Assembly (NCBI GenBank): GCA_913065125.1
Contig: CAJYAG010000002.1
Location: 1 to 64,000 of the forward strand
DNA from: an uncultured Flavobacteriaceae bacterium
GTDB taxonomy: Bacteria > Bacteroidota > Bacteroidia > Flavobacteriales > Flavobacteriaceae
Length of the DNA stretch: 64,000 nucleotides
Direction of reading: 5' to 3'
The first letter of the stretch is position 1; each line of letters opens with the position of its first letter. The notes below the pieces were generated by a model. The model was given only the letters and a program-made list of their open reading frames with translations, did no database searches and had not been told where the DNA came from. Below, piece by piece: positions 8,108 through 18,627 of this stretch. The translations under genes and the position numbers were made by a program.

Positions 8108-9281
8108 GTAAAATATCTAAAGGATTATCATCTAAAATTGTTTCTTCTGTTTCGTCTTTTGATGCGCTTACACTTAAAATCATTCCGAGCGCAAAACAGG
8201 TCATCCAAATTGATGTACCACCACTACTTATTAACGGCAACGTTTGACCGGTTACCGGGAATAAATTACTGGCCACCGCCATATTTATCATTGCTTGAAA
8301 AATAATCGGCAAACCAACTCCAATTACTAATAAAGAGGCAAAAACTGTATTTGCTTTTTTAGCAGCAATTACAATTCTAAACAGCAATAAAAAATAAATA
8401 AAAAGCACTAAAAATGCTCCAACCAAACCATATTCTTCAATAATAATTGCATAAATAAAATCTGAGGACGATTGTGGTAAAAAGTTTTTTTGTACACTTT
8501 TTCCAGGTCCATTTCCTGTTAATCCGCCAGTAGCAATTGCTATTTTTGCTTTGTTAACTTGATAGCCTTCTACTCCATCACTTTTTGAGAAACTTTCTAT
8601 TCTACTTTCCCAAGTAGCAACACGATTTGGCATCGCATCTGGAAAAGCTTTTGCTGTTAACACAAATAATGTTAGAAAAACAACTCCAATTCCTAATATG
8701 AATCCGATATATTTTGCTGGATATCCGCCAATAAATGCTAACAAAATTACCATGGTAAAAATAATTGCTGTGGTAGAAAAATTAGCGGGTAAAATCAATA
8801 CTAAAACACAGGCAACTGGCAACCACAATTGCCATAAACTTTCTTTAAATTCTATTTTCTTTTCTTTGTTTTTTGCTAAATATCTTGCTACATACACCAT
8901 CAGTATTAATCCTGCTAATGTTGATGTTTGAAAACCTACACCAACAAACGGAATACGAATCCATCTACTTGCATTTGCTCCACCAATTGTAGTTCCTTGA
9001 GACAAGGTATAAATCAACAATAAGATAATTATTGGCAACATTAGTACAGAACCTCCACTAAAATATCTGTACGGAATTTTATGAACTCCATAAATAATTA
9101 CAAAACCCATAATTAGTAAAATCATGTGTTTTATTAAATATCCAAATGTTGAACCAGAACCCACAACATATACCAGATTTGTACTTGCGCTATATACTGG
9201 CATAAACGAAAAAATCGCCAATATTGCAACAATAGTCCAAATGGTTTTATCTCCTTTTATATGTTTGAGTAGGTGTATCAC
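8091..9281 (-). CDS. ftsW: Lipid II polymerase of the divisome, FtsW (SEDS family)
   Basis: A polytopic membrane protein of 396 residues with about ten hydrophobic segments. SEDS hallmarks are present: the GGANASRWI region, the large periplasmic loop around [20 protein letters not shown], and [11 protein letters not shown] near the end. It polymerises glycan strands at the septum with the partner transpeptidase encoded by ftsI in the same operon. It overlaps murG by 17 bp. Confidence 0.95.
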   Translation of the reverse strand: MIHLLKHIKGDKTIWTIVAILAIFSFMPVYSASTNLVYVVGSGSTFGYLIKHMILLIMGFVIIYGVHKIPYRYFSGGSVLMLPIIILLLIYTLSQGTTIGGANASRWIRIPFVGVGFQTSTLAGLILMVYVARYLAKNKEKKIEFKESLWQLWLPVACVLVLILPANFSTTAIIFTMVILLAFIGGYPAKYIGFILGIGVVFLTLFVLTAKAFPDAMPNRVATWESRIESFSKSDGVEGYQVNKAKIAIATGGLTGNGPGKSVQKNFLPQSSSDFIYAIIIEEYGLVGAFLVLFIYFLLLFRIVIAAKKANTVFASLLVIGVGLPIIFQAMINMAVASNLFPVTGQTLPLISSGGTSIWMTCFALGMILSVSASKDETEETILDDNPLDILHEAID

Positions 9282-9287
9282 TTTAAA

Positions 9288-10625
9288 TTATAAAATTGAT
9301 CTTACTGCTTTTTTAAATTGTCTTCCTCTATCTTCATAATTATCAAATAAATCGAAACTTGCACATGCTGGTGATAATAATACATTGTCTCCTCTTGTAG
9401 CCAGTTTTGCAGCAACCTTAACAGCTTCTTCTGCCCCGGCAGTTTCTACAATAATATCTACCACGTTGCTAAAAGTTTCAATAATCTTTTTATTATCAAC
9501 TCCTAAACACACAATTGCTTTTACTTTTTCTCTTACCAATGGTAATAAATCGTGATAATCATTTCCTTTATCAACTCCGCCAACAATCCAAACCGTTGGA
9601 TTATTCATACATTCTAATGCATAAAAAGTTGCATTTACATTTGTTGCTTTAGAATCGTTTATATATTGTACTTCTTTTACTTTTTGCACGTTTTCTAAAC
9701 GATGCTCTGCACCTTCAAAATTTGAAAGGCTTTCTTTAATGGTTTGCTTTCTTACTTTTAATAATTGTGCTGCCATGGTAGATGCCATCGCATTTTTAAC
9801 ATTGTGCTTACCTTGTAAGGTTAGGTTTGATAGTGGCATAGTAAATTCTTCTGTATTTATTTTCGTTATTATATTTTCTCCCTTTATAAAAGCTCCAAAT
9901 TCTAATTCTCTTTCTATGGAAAAAGGAATTAATGTTGCTTTCGTTTTATTTTCTTTTAACCAATTATTAGTTGCTTCATCATCTGCATCATAAATCAAAT
10001 AATCGTTTTCTGTTTGATTCTTTGTAATTCTAAATTTTGACTCTACATACTTATTAAAATCATATTCGTATCTGTCTAAATGATCTGGTGTTATATTCGT
10101 TATAATGGCAATATGTGAATTGAATTTTTCAATTCCATCTAACTGATAGCTGCTCAATTCTAACACGTACGAATCATAATTCTGCTCTGCAACTTGTTGC
10201 GCAAAACTATCTCCAATATTTCCTGCAACTCCAACATGTAAGCCTGCTTTCTTTAACACATGATGTGTTAATAGCGTTGTTGTTGTTTTTCCGTTTGATC
10301 CTGTAATCCCAATGATCGTTGCATCTGTAAATTGACTCGCAAATTCTATTTCTGAAATTATAGGAATTTGCTTTTGTATCAATTTTTGAACTAACTTAAC
10401 TTTCTCAGGAATTCCTGGACTTTTCATCACCAAATCAGCATTTAAAATTTTCGCTTCTGTATGTTGATTTTCTTCAAATTCAATATCATTATGTAAAAGA
10501 ACTTTTTTATACTTCTCTGCAATTGTTCCTTTGTCAGAAACAAAAACTTCATAGTTTTTTTGCTTTGCTAAAATGGCTGTACCAACACCACTTTCTCCTC
10601 CACCAAGAATCGCTAACCTTTTCAT
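9288..10625 (-). CDS. murD: UDP-N-acetylmuramoyl-L-alanine--D-glutamate ligase MurD
   Basis: It adds D-Glu to UDP-MurNAc-L-Ala. The N-terminal Rossmann part begins RLAILGGGESGVG (3-15). The ATP loop GSNGKTTT is at 109-116. The central and C-terminal Mur ligase regions include NDSKATNVNAT and LLSPACASFDLF. Its 445 residues fit. The start abuts the mraY stop, and ftsW follows after 6 bp. Confidence 0.97.
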   Translation of the reverse strand: MKRLAILGGGESGVGTAILAKQKNYEVFVSDKGTIAEKYKKVLLHNDIEFEENQHTEAKILNADLVMKSPGIPEKVKLVQKLIQKQIPIISEIEFASQFTDATIIGITGSNGKTTTTLLTHHVLKKAGLHVGVAGNIGDSFAQQVAEQNYDSYVLELSSYQLDGIEKFNSHIAIITNITPDHLDRYEYDFNKYVESKFRITKNQTENDYLIYDADDEATNNWLKENKTKATLIPFSIERELEFGAFIKGENIITKINTEEFTMPLSNLTLQGKHNVKNAMASTMAAQLLKVRKQTIKESLSNFEGAEHRLENVQKVKEVQYINDSKATNVNATFYALECMNNPTVWIVGGVDKGNDYHDLLPLVREKVKAIVCLGVDNKKIIETFSNVVDIIVETAGAEEAVKVAAKLATRGDNVLLSPACASFDLFDNYEDRGRQFKKAVRSIL

Positions 10626-11852
10626 TTATCTTAATTTCAAAGTTGCAATTGTAAATACGGCTAACAGAATTCCAACAATCCAAAAACGCGTTACAATTTT
10701 GCTTTCGTGATATCCCGATTTTTGATAATGGTGATGTAATGGCGACATTTTAAAAATGCGTCTTCCTTCTCCAAATTTCTTTCTGGTATATTTAAAATAT
10801 CCTACTTGTAAAATCACCGACATATTTTCGACAACAAAAATTCCTGCTAAAAAAATCAACAACAATTCCTTGCGGATTGATATAGCAATTACTGCGATAA
10901 TTCCGCCAATTGTCAAACTTCCTGTATCTCCCATAAAAACTTGAGCCGGAAATGTATTGTACCAAAGAAATCCGATTAACGAACCTGCAAAAGCCAAAAT
11001 AAAAACGGTCATTTCTCCAGAATTTGGGATGTACATTACATCAAGATAATCAGCAAAAATGATGTTCCCAGAAACCCAAGCAAAAACGGCTAATGTTATG
11101 ACTATAATTGCGGATGAACCTGCGGCCAATCCGTCAATTCCGTCTGTTAAATTTGCTCCGTTAGAAACTCCAGTTACAATAAAAACTACTACAAAAATGA
11201 AAATAATCCATGCGTAGGTTTCATATCCATCTCCTAAAAAACTCAATGCTTTTGAATAATCTAATTCGTTGTCTTTTAAAAACGGAATCGTAGTTTTAGT
11301 AGATTTATGTGCATCACCAAAAACTTGTTTTCTTCCGTTTTCTTGCACAATTTGTTGTTCTACTGGTAATTGTTCTTTAATGGTTACTTCTGGATGAAAG
11401 TACAGCATAGAGCCAACAATTAATCCCAAACCAACCTGACCTAATACCTTAAATTTTCCACTTAAACCGCCTTTGTCTTTTTTAAATATTTTTATATAAT
11501 CATCTACAAAACCAATAAAACCCATCCAAATGGTTGTTATGATTAATATGATTACATAAATATTGTCTAATTTTGCTAATAAGACTACCGGAATTAAGGT
11601 TGCTAGAATGATGATAATTCCTCCCATAGTTGGAGTTCCAGATTTTTGAGCCTGACCCTCTAAACCTAAATCTCTCACTGTTTCTCCAACCTGTTGCTTT
11701 CGCAAATAATTGATGATTCTTTTTCCAAATATTGTTGAAAATAACAACGAAAATATAAAAGCCAAAGCAGCTCTAAATGTGATAAACTGAAACACACTTG
11801 CTCCCGGAAAACTAAATTGACTCTCTAAATATTCGAATAAATAATATAACAT
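10626..11852 (-). CDS. mraY: Phospho-N-acetylmuramoyl-pentapeptide transferase MraY
   Basis: It transfers phospho-MurNAc-pentapeptide to undecaprenyl phosphate, forming lipid I in the membrane. The catalytic region GFVDDYIK, the [10 protein letters not shown] motif and the HHH motif near the C-terminus ([10 protein letters not shown]) are present. At 408 residues it is about 45 longer than the usual ~360. The excess lies in a hydrophilic loop at about 155-200, between the DDY segment and the NLTDG segment. Comparable loops are known in Bacteroidota MraY, so this is probably normal here. Confidence 0.96.
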   Translation of the reverse strand: MLYYLFEYLESQFSFPGASVFQFITFRAALAFIFSLLFSTIFGKRIINYLRKQQVGETVRDLGLEGQAQKSGTPTMGGIIIILATLIPVVLLAKLDNIYVIILIITTIWMGFIGFVDDYIKIFKKDKGGLSGKFKVLGQVGLGLIVGSMLYFHPEVTIKEQLPVEQQIVQENGRKQVFGDAHKSTKTTIPFLKDNELDYSKALSFLGDGYETYAWIIFIFVVVFIVTGVSNGANLTDGIDGLAAGSSAIIVITLAVFAWVSGNIIFADYLDVMYIPNSGEMTVFILAFAGSLIGFLWYNTFPAQVFMGDTGSLTIGGIIAVIAISIRKELLLIFLAGIFVVENMSVILQVGYFKYTRKKFGEGRRIFKMSPLHHHYQKSGYHESKIVTRFWIVGILLAVFTIATLKLR

Positions 11853-11854
11853 TC

Positions 11855-13318
11855 TTACTTATTTAATTGAATTAAACATTCGGTAACAACTTCTAAATCA
11901 TCAAAATGAAATCGTTCTCCATGTATTTCTTGATAAGCTTCATGACCTTTTCCTGCAACCAACACAATATCTCCACTTTCAGATAATTTACAGGCCGTTT
12001 TTATAGCTTGCTTTCTATCTACAATCGACAAGGTTTTTGCAAGGTTTTCTTTGCTGACTCCAACTTCCATTTCTTCAATAATCGTTTGTGCATTTTCTGT
12101 TCTTGGATTATCAGAAGTAAAAATTGCTTGATTGCTTAACTGTGAAGCAATTCTTGCCATTTTTGGTCTTTTTGTTTTATCTCTATCGCCGCCACAACCA
12201 ACAACTGTGATTACCTTTTCTTTACCTGTTTTAATATCAGCAATGGTTTCTAACACATTTTTTAGCGCATCTGGTGTGTGTGCATAATCTACAATTGCTG
12301 TGATTCCAGTTTTTGAAATTGTATACTGAAAACGACCACTTACACTTTCTAATTCACTAACCAATCTTAAGATTTCTAACTTTTCTAAACCACACAATTC
12401 TGCAGTTCCAACAATTGCTAATAAATTATACGCATTAAAAGTTCCGATGAGTTTAGACCAAATTTCTGTTCCGTTTACCGTTAATAAAGTTCCAGACATT
12501 CTTTTTTCTAAAACTTTTCCTTTAAAATCTGCAATGGTTTTTAACGCATACGTTCTTTTTGTTGCCTTGGTGTTTTGCAACATTACCGTTCCGTTTTTAT
12601 CATCAATATTTACCAAAGCAAAAGCTGTTTTTGGCAAGGAATCAAAAAATGCTTTTTTAACATCTCTATATGCTGCAAATGAATTGTGGTAATCTAAATG
12701 ATCATGAGAAAGGTTTGTAAAAACGCCGCCTTCAAAATGTAAACCGTGTGTTCTTTTTTGATGAATTCCGTGCGAACTCACTTCCATAAAACAATAATCA
12801 ACACCTTCGTTAATCATATCGTTTAAATACGAATTGATGGACATTGAATCTGGAGTTGTATGTGTTGCGTTGTATTCTTTATCGTTAACTACAACTTTTA
12901 CGGTTGAAAGTAAACCAACTTTAAATCCAGCTTTTTTAAATAATTGATACAATAAAGAAGCAATGGTGGTTTTACCATTTGTTCCGGTAACTCCAATTAA
13001 TTTTAATTTTGATGATGGATTCTCAAAATAATTTGAAGCAGAAATTGCCAATGCACTTTTAGCGTCTTTTACTTTGATGTAAGAAATATTTTCTAAAATT
13101 GCAGCTGGTAATTCTTCGCAAATAATTGCGGTTGCTCCTAATAAAATGGCTTTTTCAATAAACAAATGACCATCAACTGTTACACCTTTTTGCGCAACAT
13201 ACATATCATTCGATTTCACTTTACGAGAATCAAACTGAATTGAATGTATTTCAATATCGATTGACCCAAGAACTTCTTCGATAGTTACTTTATATAATAT
13301 GTCTTTTAATTTTTTCAA
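11855..13318 (-). CDS. murE: UDP-MurNAc-tripeptide synthetase MurE (meso-DAP type)
   Basis: It adds the third peptide residue to UDP-MurNAc-L-Ala-D-Glu. The ATP loop TGTNGKTT is at 111-118. The sequence SDNPRTEN contains DNPR, the motif that recognises meso-diaminopimelate, so the peptidoglycan is probably DAP type. The C-terminal [10 protein letters not shown] motif is also typical. Its 487 residues are normal. murF and ddl, often part of such clusters, are absent here. Confidence 0.97.
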   Translation of the reverse strand: MKKLKDILYKVTIEEVLGSIDIEIHSIQFDSRKVKSNDMYVAQKGVTVDGHLFIEKAILLGATAIICEELPAAILENISYIKVKDAKSALAISASNYFENPSSKLKLIGVTGTNGKTTIASLLYQLFKKAGFKVGLLSTVKVVVNDKEYNATHTTPDSMSINSYLNDMINEGVDYCFMEVSSHGIHQKRTHGLHFEGGVFTNLSHDHLDYHNSFAAYRDVKKAFFDSLPKTAFALVNIDDKNGTVMLQNTKATKRTYALKTIADFKGKVLEKRMSGTLLTVNGTEIWSKLIGTFNAYNLLAIVGTAELCGLEKLEILRLVSELESVSGRFQYTISKTGITAIVDYAHTPDALKNVLETIADIKTGKEKVITVVGCGGDRDKTKRPKMARIASQLSNQAIFTSDNPRTENAQTIIEEMEVGVSKENLAKTLSIVDRKQAIKTACKLSESGDIVLVAGKGHEAYQEIHGERFHFDDLEVVTECLIQLNK

Positions 13319-13323
13319 TTTAT

Positions 13324-15345
13324 TTATGATAATTTCAAGAGAATTACATCTCCTTTTTTAAATTTTGATCCTTTGATTATTGATTGTGTTACTACATTTC
13401 CAACACCATTAAACTTTACTTTTAATCCCAAGTTTTCTAATAAAGAAACCGCATCCATACCTGACATCCCTTTTACATCTGGAACAACATCGTGTTCTTT
13501 TTGTACTTTTTTATAATAGTCTTGATATTTCGTGTCAATTCCCGTAATTGTTGGTTGATCTGTAACTTGTTGTACATCAATTGGTGTAGTTGTATAAATT
13601 TTTTGAGCTATTTCTTTAAAAACTGGAGCAGCAACTGTTGCTCCATAATATCCTTTTTCTTTGTTTGGTTCATGAATTACAACAATGCACGAATACTTAG
13701 GATTATCTGCAGGAAAAAAACCTGCAAAAGACGCCACATAATATTTACTTGAATAATGCCCTTTTATAAATTTTCCCTCATTATCTGTATATGAATCAAT
13801 CCATTTTTTTGCAGTTCCGGTTTTACCAGCCATAGAAAAATTTGGAGAATAAATATTATCTGCTGTTCCTTTTACAACAACATTTTCCATTACTTTTCTA
13901 ACCTTATTTATGGTTTCTTGGCTTGCAATTCTTTCTTTAATAACTACTTTCTCAAAAACTTTTTCTGTTTTATTTTGAACTCGCAACTCTTTAATAAACC
14001 GTGGTTTTACCATTTCACCATTATTAGCAACAGCGTTATAAAATGTTAGCATTTGCAACGGTGTTATTGAAACTCCATAACCCCAAGCCATCCATTCTAG
14101 AGAAATTTTATTCCAAGGGTTTCTTGTGTTCCCTGGGTACGGAATAAAAGGTTTTCCTTCTCCTTGAATTTGTATCCCTAATTTTTTATCTAACCCAAAA
14201 GATCTCATTTTGTTTACAAACTTCATTGGATCATCATCATAATGTTCTCGAATCAATTTTACAATTCCGACATTTGAAGAAACTTCAAAAACGCGTGCAG
14301 CAGATATTTTTCCGTATCCTCCACGATGAGAATCCTCAACCTTACTTCCGTGCAGCATCAAAACTCCATTTCCTGTATCAACCACTGTAGATGTATCAAT
14401 CACTTTATCGTCTAAAGCAGCCATTAAACTTGCTAGTTTAAAAGTAGATCCAGGTTCATGAGATTCCCAAACTGCATAATTTCTTTTCTCGTAATACGTT
14501 CCTTTTGACGTTCTCCCAAGATTTGCAATTGCTTTGATTTCTCCCGTTTCAGTTTCCATCACAATAGCCGATCCATGTTCTGCTTCAAAAAACTCCATTT
14601 GTCTTAACAAAGCATGATGCGTAATATCCTGAATGTTAACATCTATTGTTGTTATAACATCTCTTCCATCTATAGGTTCTTTTTCATTCACATCATTAAT
14701 GGGCTTCCATTGCCCTTGTGCAATTTTTTGTTTTAATCTCCAGCCATTTTCTCCTTCTAAATATTTTGCAAAAGCACCTTCAATTCCTGCACCACCACGA
14801 TAATCATCATAACCAATTGTTCTTTCTGCAATTTTTCCGATTGGTTTTACTCTTACTGTTTTTTGCTCTGTGATAAAACCTCCTTTATAGGGACCCAATT
14901 TGAAAATAGGAAACTGCTTCATTTTCATATAATCGTTGTACCCCAAGTTTCTCGCAATTAATAAATACCTGTTTTTTCGTTTACGGGCATTTCTTAATTT
15001 TTGTTGATAATAAGAAGCTGGTTTGCCAAGCAGTTCAGATAATGAGTTTGATAACGCTTTGATGTTTTTCTCGAAGACTGTACTTTTTACCGCAACCAAA
15101 TCCATACGAATTGTATACTTGTACATCGATGTTGCTAATAAATTTCCGTCGGCAGCATATACATTTCCTCTGTTAGAAAAAATAGTATCATTTTTTACCG
15201 TACTCTCTACAGAAAGTTTTCTGTATTTATCTCCCTGTATATATTGAATATTTACAATTCGTCCAATAATAACAATAAAAAAAAGCGTCATTAAAGCAGT
15301 GACTATATATAGTTTGTTTAATATGCTCTTTTTAATGGTTGCCAA
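13324..15345 (-). CDS. ftsI: Septal peptidoglycan transpeptidase FtsI (PBP3 type) with PASTA domain
   Basis: A class B penicillin-binding protein of 673 residues. An N-terminal membrane helix (about 12-30) anchors it. The dimerisation domain follows. The transpeptidase motifs are S300-T-F-K303, S356-S-N358 and K508-T-G510. The C-terminus (about 618-673, VVPDVKGMSGMDAVSLL onward) is one PASTA domain, which many Bacteroidota homologues have. It cross-links septal peptidoglycan with FtsW, encoded in the same operon. Gaps to ftsL and murE are 2 and 5 bp. Confidence 0.96.
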   Translation of the reverse strand: MATIKKSILNKLYIVTALMTLFFIVIIGRIVNIQYIQGDKYRKLSVESTVKNDTIFSNRGNVYAADGNLLATSMYKYTIRMDLVAVKSTVFEKNIKALSNSLSELLGKPASYYQQKLRNARKRKNRYLLIARNLGYNDYMKMKQFPIFKLGPYKGGFITEQKTVRVKPIGKIAERTIGYDDYRGGAGIEGAFAKYLEGENGWRLKQKIAQGQWKPINDVNEKEPIDGRDVITTIDVNIQDITHHALLRQMEFFEAEHGSAIVMETETGEIKAIANLGRTSKGTYYEKRNYAVWESHEPGSTFKLASLMAALDDKVIDTSTVVDTGNGVLMLHGSKVEDSHRGGYGKISAARVFEVSSNVGIVKLIREHYDDDPMKFVNKMRSFGLDKKLGIQIQGEGKPFIPYPGNTRNPWNKISLEWMAWGYGVSITPLQMLTFYNAVANNGEMVKPRFIKELRVQNKTEKVFEKVVIKERIASQETINKVRKVMENVVVKGTADNIYSPNFSMAGKTGTAKKWIDSYTDNEGKFIKGHYSSKYYVASFAGFFPADNPKYSCIVVIHEPNKEKGYYGATVAAPVFKEIAQKIYTTTPIDVQQVTDQPTITGIDTKYQDYYKKVQKEHDVVPDVKGMSGMDAVSLLENLGLKVKFNGVGNVVTQSIIKGSKFKKGDVILLKLS

Positions 15346-15347
15346 AG

Positions 15348-15677
15348 TTAATTCGTTTTTCGGATGATTTTAATTTTTTGTGGAGACGTTTGTGAAGGAA
15401 ATATTCCTCTAGATTTTACCTTCTGTCGAATATTTGATTCCATTTTCATTCGCATTAAAATGGTTCCTGTATCAACATATTCTGCTCTAAGCTCTCTTTT
15501 CTTCTTATTTAATTCTGCAATTTTAATAACCTTACCATCGGCTTTATGTCCGCTAGTAATCATAAATAATAAAAGGCCAACAACAAAAATGATAATGCGC
15601 CAGTTTTTAAATGCCGAAGCATCAGTAAGGAAACTTCCACGTAATACATTGTAAATATTTCTTTTCGCTTTTGTCAT
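15348..15677 (-). CDS. ftsL: FtsL-like divisome protein
   Basis: A short bitopic protein of 109 residues: a basic cytoplasmic N-terminus, one membrane helix (about 27-42), then a charged helical stretch (KIAELNKKKRELRAEY). Sequence similarity in this family is weak. Size, topology and the position between rsmH and ftsI identify it as the FtsL equivalent. In the related system FtsL works with FtsB and FtsQ; no ftsB is seen here. Confidence 0.8.
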   Translation of the reverse strand: MTKAKRNIYNVLRGSFLTDASAFKNWRIIIFVVGLLLFMITSGHKADGKVIKIAELNKKKRELRAEYVDTGTILMRMKMESNIRQKVKSRGIFPSQTSPQKIKIIRKTN

Positions 15678-15681
15678 TATT

Positions 15682-16584
15682 CTATTTTAATGTTGCCACT
15701 CTTAATTTAGCGCTGCGAGCCCTGTTGTTCAATTTAACTTCATCTTGGGTAGGCACTATTAACTTTCCAACTTTTTTTAAGGGTTCATTTGTATTACCAT
15801 AAAAATCTTTATTGGGCTCGCCACTAAATAATCCTGTTCTTATAAATCTCTTTACCAATCTATCTTCTAAAGAGTGATAAGAGATTACACTTAATCTTCC
15901 ATCTTCTTTTAACAAATCTGGAATTTGATTTAAAAATTCTTTTAATACTTCTAACTCTTGATTTACTTCTATTCGAATAGCTTGATAAATCTGAGCTAAA
16001 ATTTTATGTTCTTTTGCCTTAGGCAAATGCCTCTTCAACACTTCTTTTAATTGAAAACTTGTTTCAATTTCTGCCTCTACTCTTGCCTCAACAATCTCTT
16101 TTGCTAGCGCTCTTGCGCTTCTTAATTCGCCATATAAAAACAACACATCCGACAATCGTTCTTCAGAATATTTGTTTACAATATGTTTTGCAGATATTTT
16201 AGATTTCTGATCCATTCTCATATCTAAATCTGCGTCAAATCGAGTAGAAAAACCTCTTTCTGCTTCATCAAATTGATGTGACGAAACTCCTAAATCAGCT
16301 AAAACTCCATCTACTTTTCTTATTCTATAAAATTTTAAAAACCTTGTTATGTGTCTAAAATTTTCTGCAATCAGAACAAAACGTTCGTCATCAATCTTAT
16401 TTTCTTGCGCGTCTGGGTCTTGATCAAAAGCAAACAACTTTCCGTCTTTCCCTAAACGACTTAATATTTCTCTAGAATGACCACCGCCACCGAACGTAAC
16501 ATCAACATAAATTCCGTTTTCTTTAATATCTAAAGCATCAACGCTTTCCTTTAATAAAACCGGATCATGATAACTCATCTGCAT
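15682..16584 (-). CDS. rsmH: 16S rRNA (cytosine-1402 N4) methyltransferase RsmH
   Basis: This methyltransferase modifies C1402 in the decoding centre of 16S rRNA. The SAM site VDVTFGGGGHSREIL lies at about 28-42. GVLADLGVSSHQFD and the C-terminal ISYHSLEDRLVKRF motif are typical. Its 300 residues are normal. The gene overlaps the 3' end of mraZ by 20 bp, as in many dcw clusters. Confidence 0.96.
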   Translation of the reverse strand: MQMSYHDPVLLKESVDALDIKENGIYVDVTFGGGGHSREILSRLGKDGKLFAFDQDPDAQENKIDDERFVLIAENFRHITRFLKFYRIRKVDGVLADLGVSSHQFDEAERGFSTRFDADLDMRMDQKSKISAKHIVNKYSEERLSDVLFLYGELRSARALAKEIVEARVEAEIETSFQLKEVLKRHLPKAKEHKILAQIYQAIRIEVNQELEVLKEFLNQIPDLLKEDGRLSVISYHSLEDRLVKRFIRTGLFSGEPNKDFYGNTNEPLKKVGKLIVPTQDEVKLNNRARSAKLRVATLK

Positions 16585-17029
16585 CAGTATTTCCCATTAC
16601 ATCTTCTGCCAATTCTGCAAAATCAACAGCAGCATCATCTATTGCATTCTCATACCTATCTTTATCCCAGATTTCAATAATATTCACCGCAGATGATAGT
16701 ACAACTTGCTTTTCTATACCAGCAAATTGACATAAATCTTTCGGAATTAATAATCGTCCAGAAGCGTCTAACTCAACCACTTTTACACCAGCTGTAAACC
16801 TTCTAATGAAATCATTATTCTTTTTTACAAACCGATTTAACTTGTTAATTTTATCCATCATCAAATTCCACTCTTTCATAGGATACAACTCCAAACAAGA
16901 TTGAAAAACCGCTCTTTTCACTACAAATCCTTCAGATACAACAGGCAACAACTGCTTCTTTAGAGCCGATGAAAACATCACTCTTCCTTTAGCGTCGGCC
17001 TTGCATTCGTATGTACCAATTAGATTCAT
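16565..17029 (-). CDS. mraZ: Transcriptional regulator MraZ
   Basis: A 154-residue protein with two AbrB/SpoVT-type domains, beginning MNLIGTYECKADAKGRV. The second copy includes ASGRLLIPKDL. In other bacteria MraZ binds short repeats upstream of its own operon and controls it. Matching 10-bp repeats lie 44-76 bp upstream of this start, so autoregulation of the dcw operon is likely. It is the first gene of the operon. Confidence 0.95.
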   Translation of the reverse strand: MNLIGTYECKADAKGRVMFSSALKKQLLPVVSEGFVVKRAVFQSCLELYPMKEWNLMMDKINKLNRFVKKNNDFIRRFTAGVKVVELDASGRLLIPKDLCQFAGIEKQVVLSSAVNIIEIWDKDRYENAIDDAAVDFAELAEDVMGNTDADELS

Positions 17030-17059
17030 TAATTTCTAGTTACCTCTTAGTTCGATTTT

Positions 17060-17067
17060 CAAAAATA
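17060..17067 (-). promoter_or_regulatory. -7 promoter element for the mraZ/dcw operon
   Basis: The minus strand reads TATTTTTG, a perfect TAnnTTTG, 31 bp upstream of the mraZ ATG. No TTG stands at the -33 distance; that position is taken by the MraZ-type boxes. Confidence 0.65.
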
Positions 17068-17072
17068 GAAAT

Positions 17073-17105
17073 TTTTTACCACTTTTTACCACTTTTTACC
17101 ACTTT
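17073..17105 (-). promoter_or_regulatory. MraZ operator: three 10-bp direct repeats
   Basis: On the minus strand GTGGTAAAAA recurs with exact 10-bp spacing; GTGGTA lies at 17102-17097, 17092-17087 and 17082-17077. MraZ-binding sites in other bacteria are GTGG/TGGG-type repeats spaced one helical turn apart. The repeats end 6 bp upstream of the -7 element and cover the place where a -33 element would be, so binding could block or replace normal promoter contact. Confidence 0.8.
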
Positions 17106-17205
17106 ATTATAAAAAATTCATTTTTACCTAAAATATTGACCCTTTAATACATAGGTTTAGAATTCTAGGCATTGTGTTAAAAATGCATATGTCCTAAAAA
17201 AAAAC

Positions 17206-17213
17206 TACATTTG
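17206..17213 (+). promoter_or_regulatory. -7 promoter element for the hydrolase-engB-rluA operon
   Basis: TACATTTG is a perfect TAnnTTTG match 26 bp upstream of the hydrolase ATG. No well-spaced -33 TTG was seen. It diverges from the dcw promoter within a 210-bp spacer. Confidence 0.6.
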
Positions 17214-17239
17214 CTCCAAAGTCAAAATCAATTTAGACC

Positions 17240-18004
17240 ATGACAGAAAACTTAATTACGGAAGGTAAGTTTACGTACGCAGAAGCAGGTGAAGGACAAG
17301 CAATAGTTGTATTGCATGGGCTAATGGGTGCATTAAGTAATTTTGATGCCACTTTTAATCATTTTTCTAAAAATGGGTACAAAGTTTTAATTCCAGAATT
17401 ACCTCTTTATTCATTGCCAATTTTAAAAACAAACGTCAAAAATTTAGCAAAGTTTTTAAACGATTTTATCGAGTATAAAAAACTCGGAAAAGTAGTAGTA
17501 GTTGGAAATTCTTTAGGCGGACACATTGGCTTATATTTTACAAAGCATTATCCAGAAAAAGTAAAAGCATTAGTACTTACAGGAAGTTCTGGCTTGTACG
17601 AAAACTCAATGGGAGACAGCTACCCAAAAAGAGGCGACAGAGGTTATGTAACTAAAAAAGCACAAGATGTTTTTTATGATCCTGCGATAGCAACAGAAGA
17701 ATTAATTGATGATGTGTACGAAGTAATTAACAACAGGAATTCGTTGATTAAAACCTTAGCTATTGCCAAAAGTGCTATTCGACATAATATGGCAAAAGAT
17801 TTGCCTAAAATGAATCAACCAACTTGTTTGATTTGGGGAAAACACGATAAAGTAACTCCACCGCAAGTTGCAGTAGACTTTGATAAACTTTTACCGGATT
17901 CTGATTTGTTTTGGATAGAAAAATGCGGACATGCAGCAATGATGGAAAGACCAGAAGAATTCAATAAAGTTTTAGACGCTTGGCTTACTTCTAGAAATAT
18001 TTAA
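17240..18004 (+). CDS. Alpha/beta hydrolase
   Basis: A 254-residue alpha/beta-hydrolase fold protein. The oxyanion motif HGLMG is at 26-30. The nucleophile elbow GNSLGG (89-94) places the catalytic Ser at 91. The acid is probably the Asp of GKHDKVTP, and the His lies in KCGHAAMMERPEEF. No signal peptide, so cytoplasmic. The substrate cannot be read from sequence; C-C hydrolase or esterase activity is possible. It is followed 6 bp later by engB, and hydrolase-engB pairs look like one transcript here. Confidence 0.88.
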   Translation: MTENLITEGKFTYAEAGEGQAIVVLHGLMGALSNFDATFNHFSKNGYKVLIPELPLYSLPILKTNVKNLAKFLNDFIEYKKLGKVVVVGNSLGGHIGLYFTKHYPEKVKALVLTGSSGLYENSMGDSYPKRGDRGYVTKKAQDVFYDPAIATEELIDDVYEVINNRNSLIKTLAIAKSAIRHNMAKDLPKMNQPTCLIWGKHDKVTPPQVAVDFDKLLPDSDLFWIEKCGHAAMMERPEEFNKVLDAWLTSRNI

Positions 18005-18010
18005 TTTCAC

Positions 18011-18622
18011 ATGAAAATCAAATCAGCAGAGTTTGTAATGAGTAACAGTAATGTTACAAATGCACCCAAAGACAGAATTCCAGAATACGCCTTTATAGGG
18101 CGTTCTAATGTTGGTAAATCTTCTCTAATCAACATGCTGATGGAGCGAAAAGATTTAGCAAAAACTTCAGGAAAACCTGGAAAAACACAATTAATCAATC
18201 ACTTTAAAATAAATGAATCTTGGTTTTTAGTGGATTTACCTGGTTATGGTTATGCGCAAATTTCAAAAAAGAAAAGAACTATTTTTCAGCATTTTATAGA
18301 AAACTATTTTAAAGAAAGAGAGCAACTAGTTTGCACTTTTGTATTGGTTGACAGCAGACACGATCCGCAGAAAATTGACATCGAGTTTATGCAGTTTTTA
18401 GGAGAAAATCAAATTCCGTTTTGCATCGTTTTTACAAAAGCAGACAAATTAGGTAACTCTAAAATAAACAACCAAATTGCCTCTTACAAAAAGAAATTAC
18501 TTACCTATTGGGAAACACTTCCTGAATCATTTTTAACATCTTCATCAACAAGTCTTGGAAGAAAAGAACTATTAGATTTTATTGATACTGTAAACGTTGA
18601 TGTTGCTGACAACTTCAAATAA
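18011..18622 (+). CDS. engB: Ribosome biogenesis GTP-binding protein EngB (YihA/YsxC)
   Basis: A TRAFAC-class GTPase needed for large ribosomal subunit assembly. G1 is GRSNVGKSS (30-38). G3 is DLPGYGYA and G4 is TKADK. The length of 203 fits the family. It lies 6 bp after the hydrolase and 5 bp before the pseudouridine synthase, so it probably belongs to the same transcript. Confidence 0.95.
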   Translation: MKIKSAEFVMSNSNVTNAPKDRIPEYAFIGRSNVGKSSLINMLMERKDLAKTSGKPGKTQLINHFKINESWFLVDLPGYGYAQISKKKRTIFQHFIENYFKEREQLVCTFVLVDSRHDPQKIDIEFMQFLGENQIPFCIVFTKADKLGNSKINNQIASYKKKLLTYWETLPESFLTSSSTSLGRKELLDFIDTVNVDVADNFK

Positions 18623-18627
18623 CAGCC

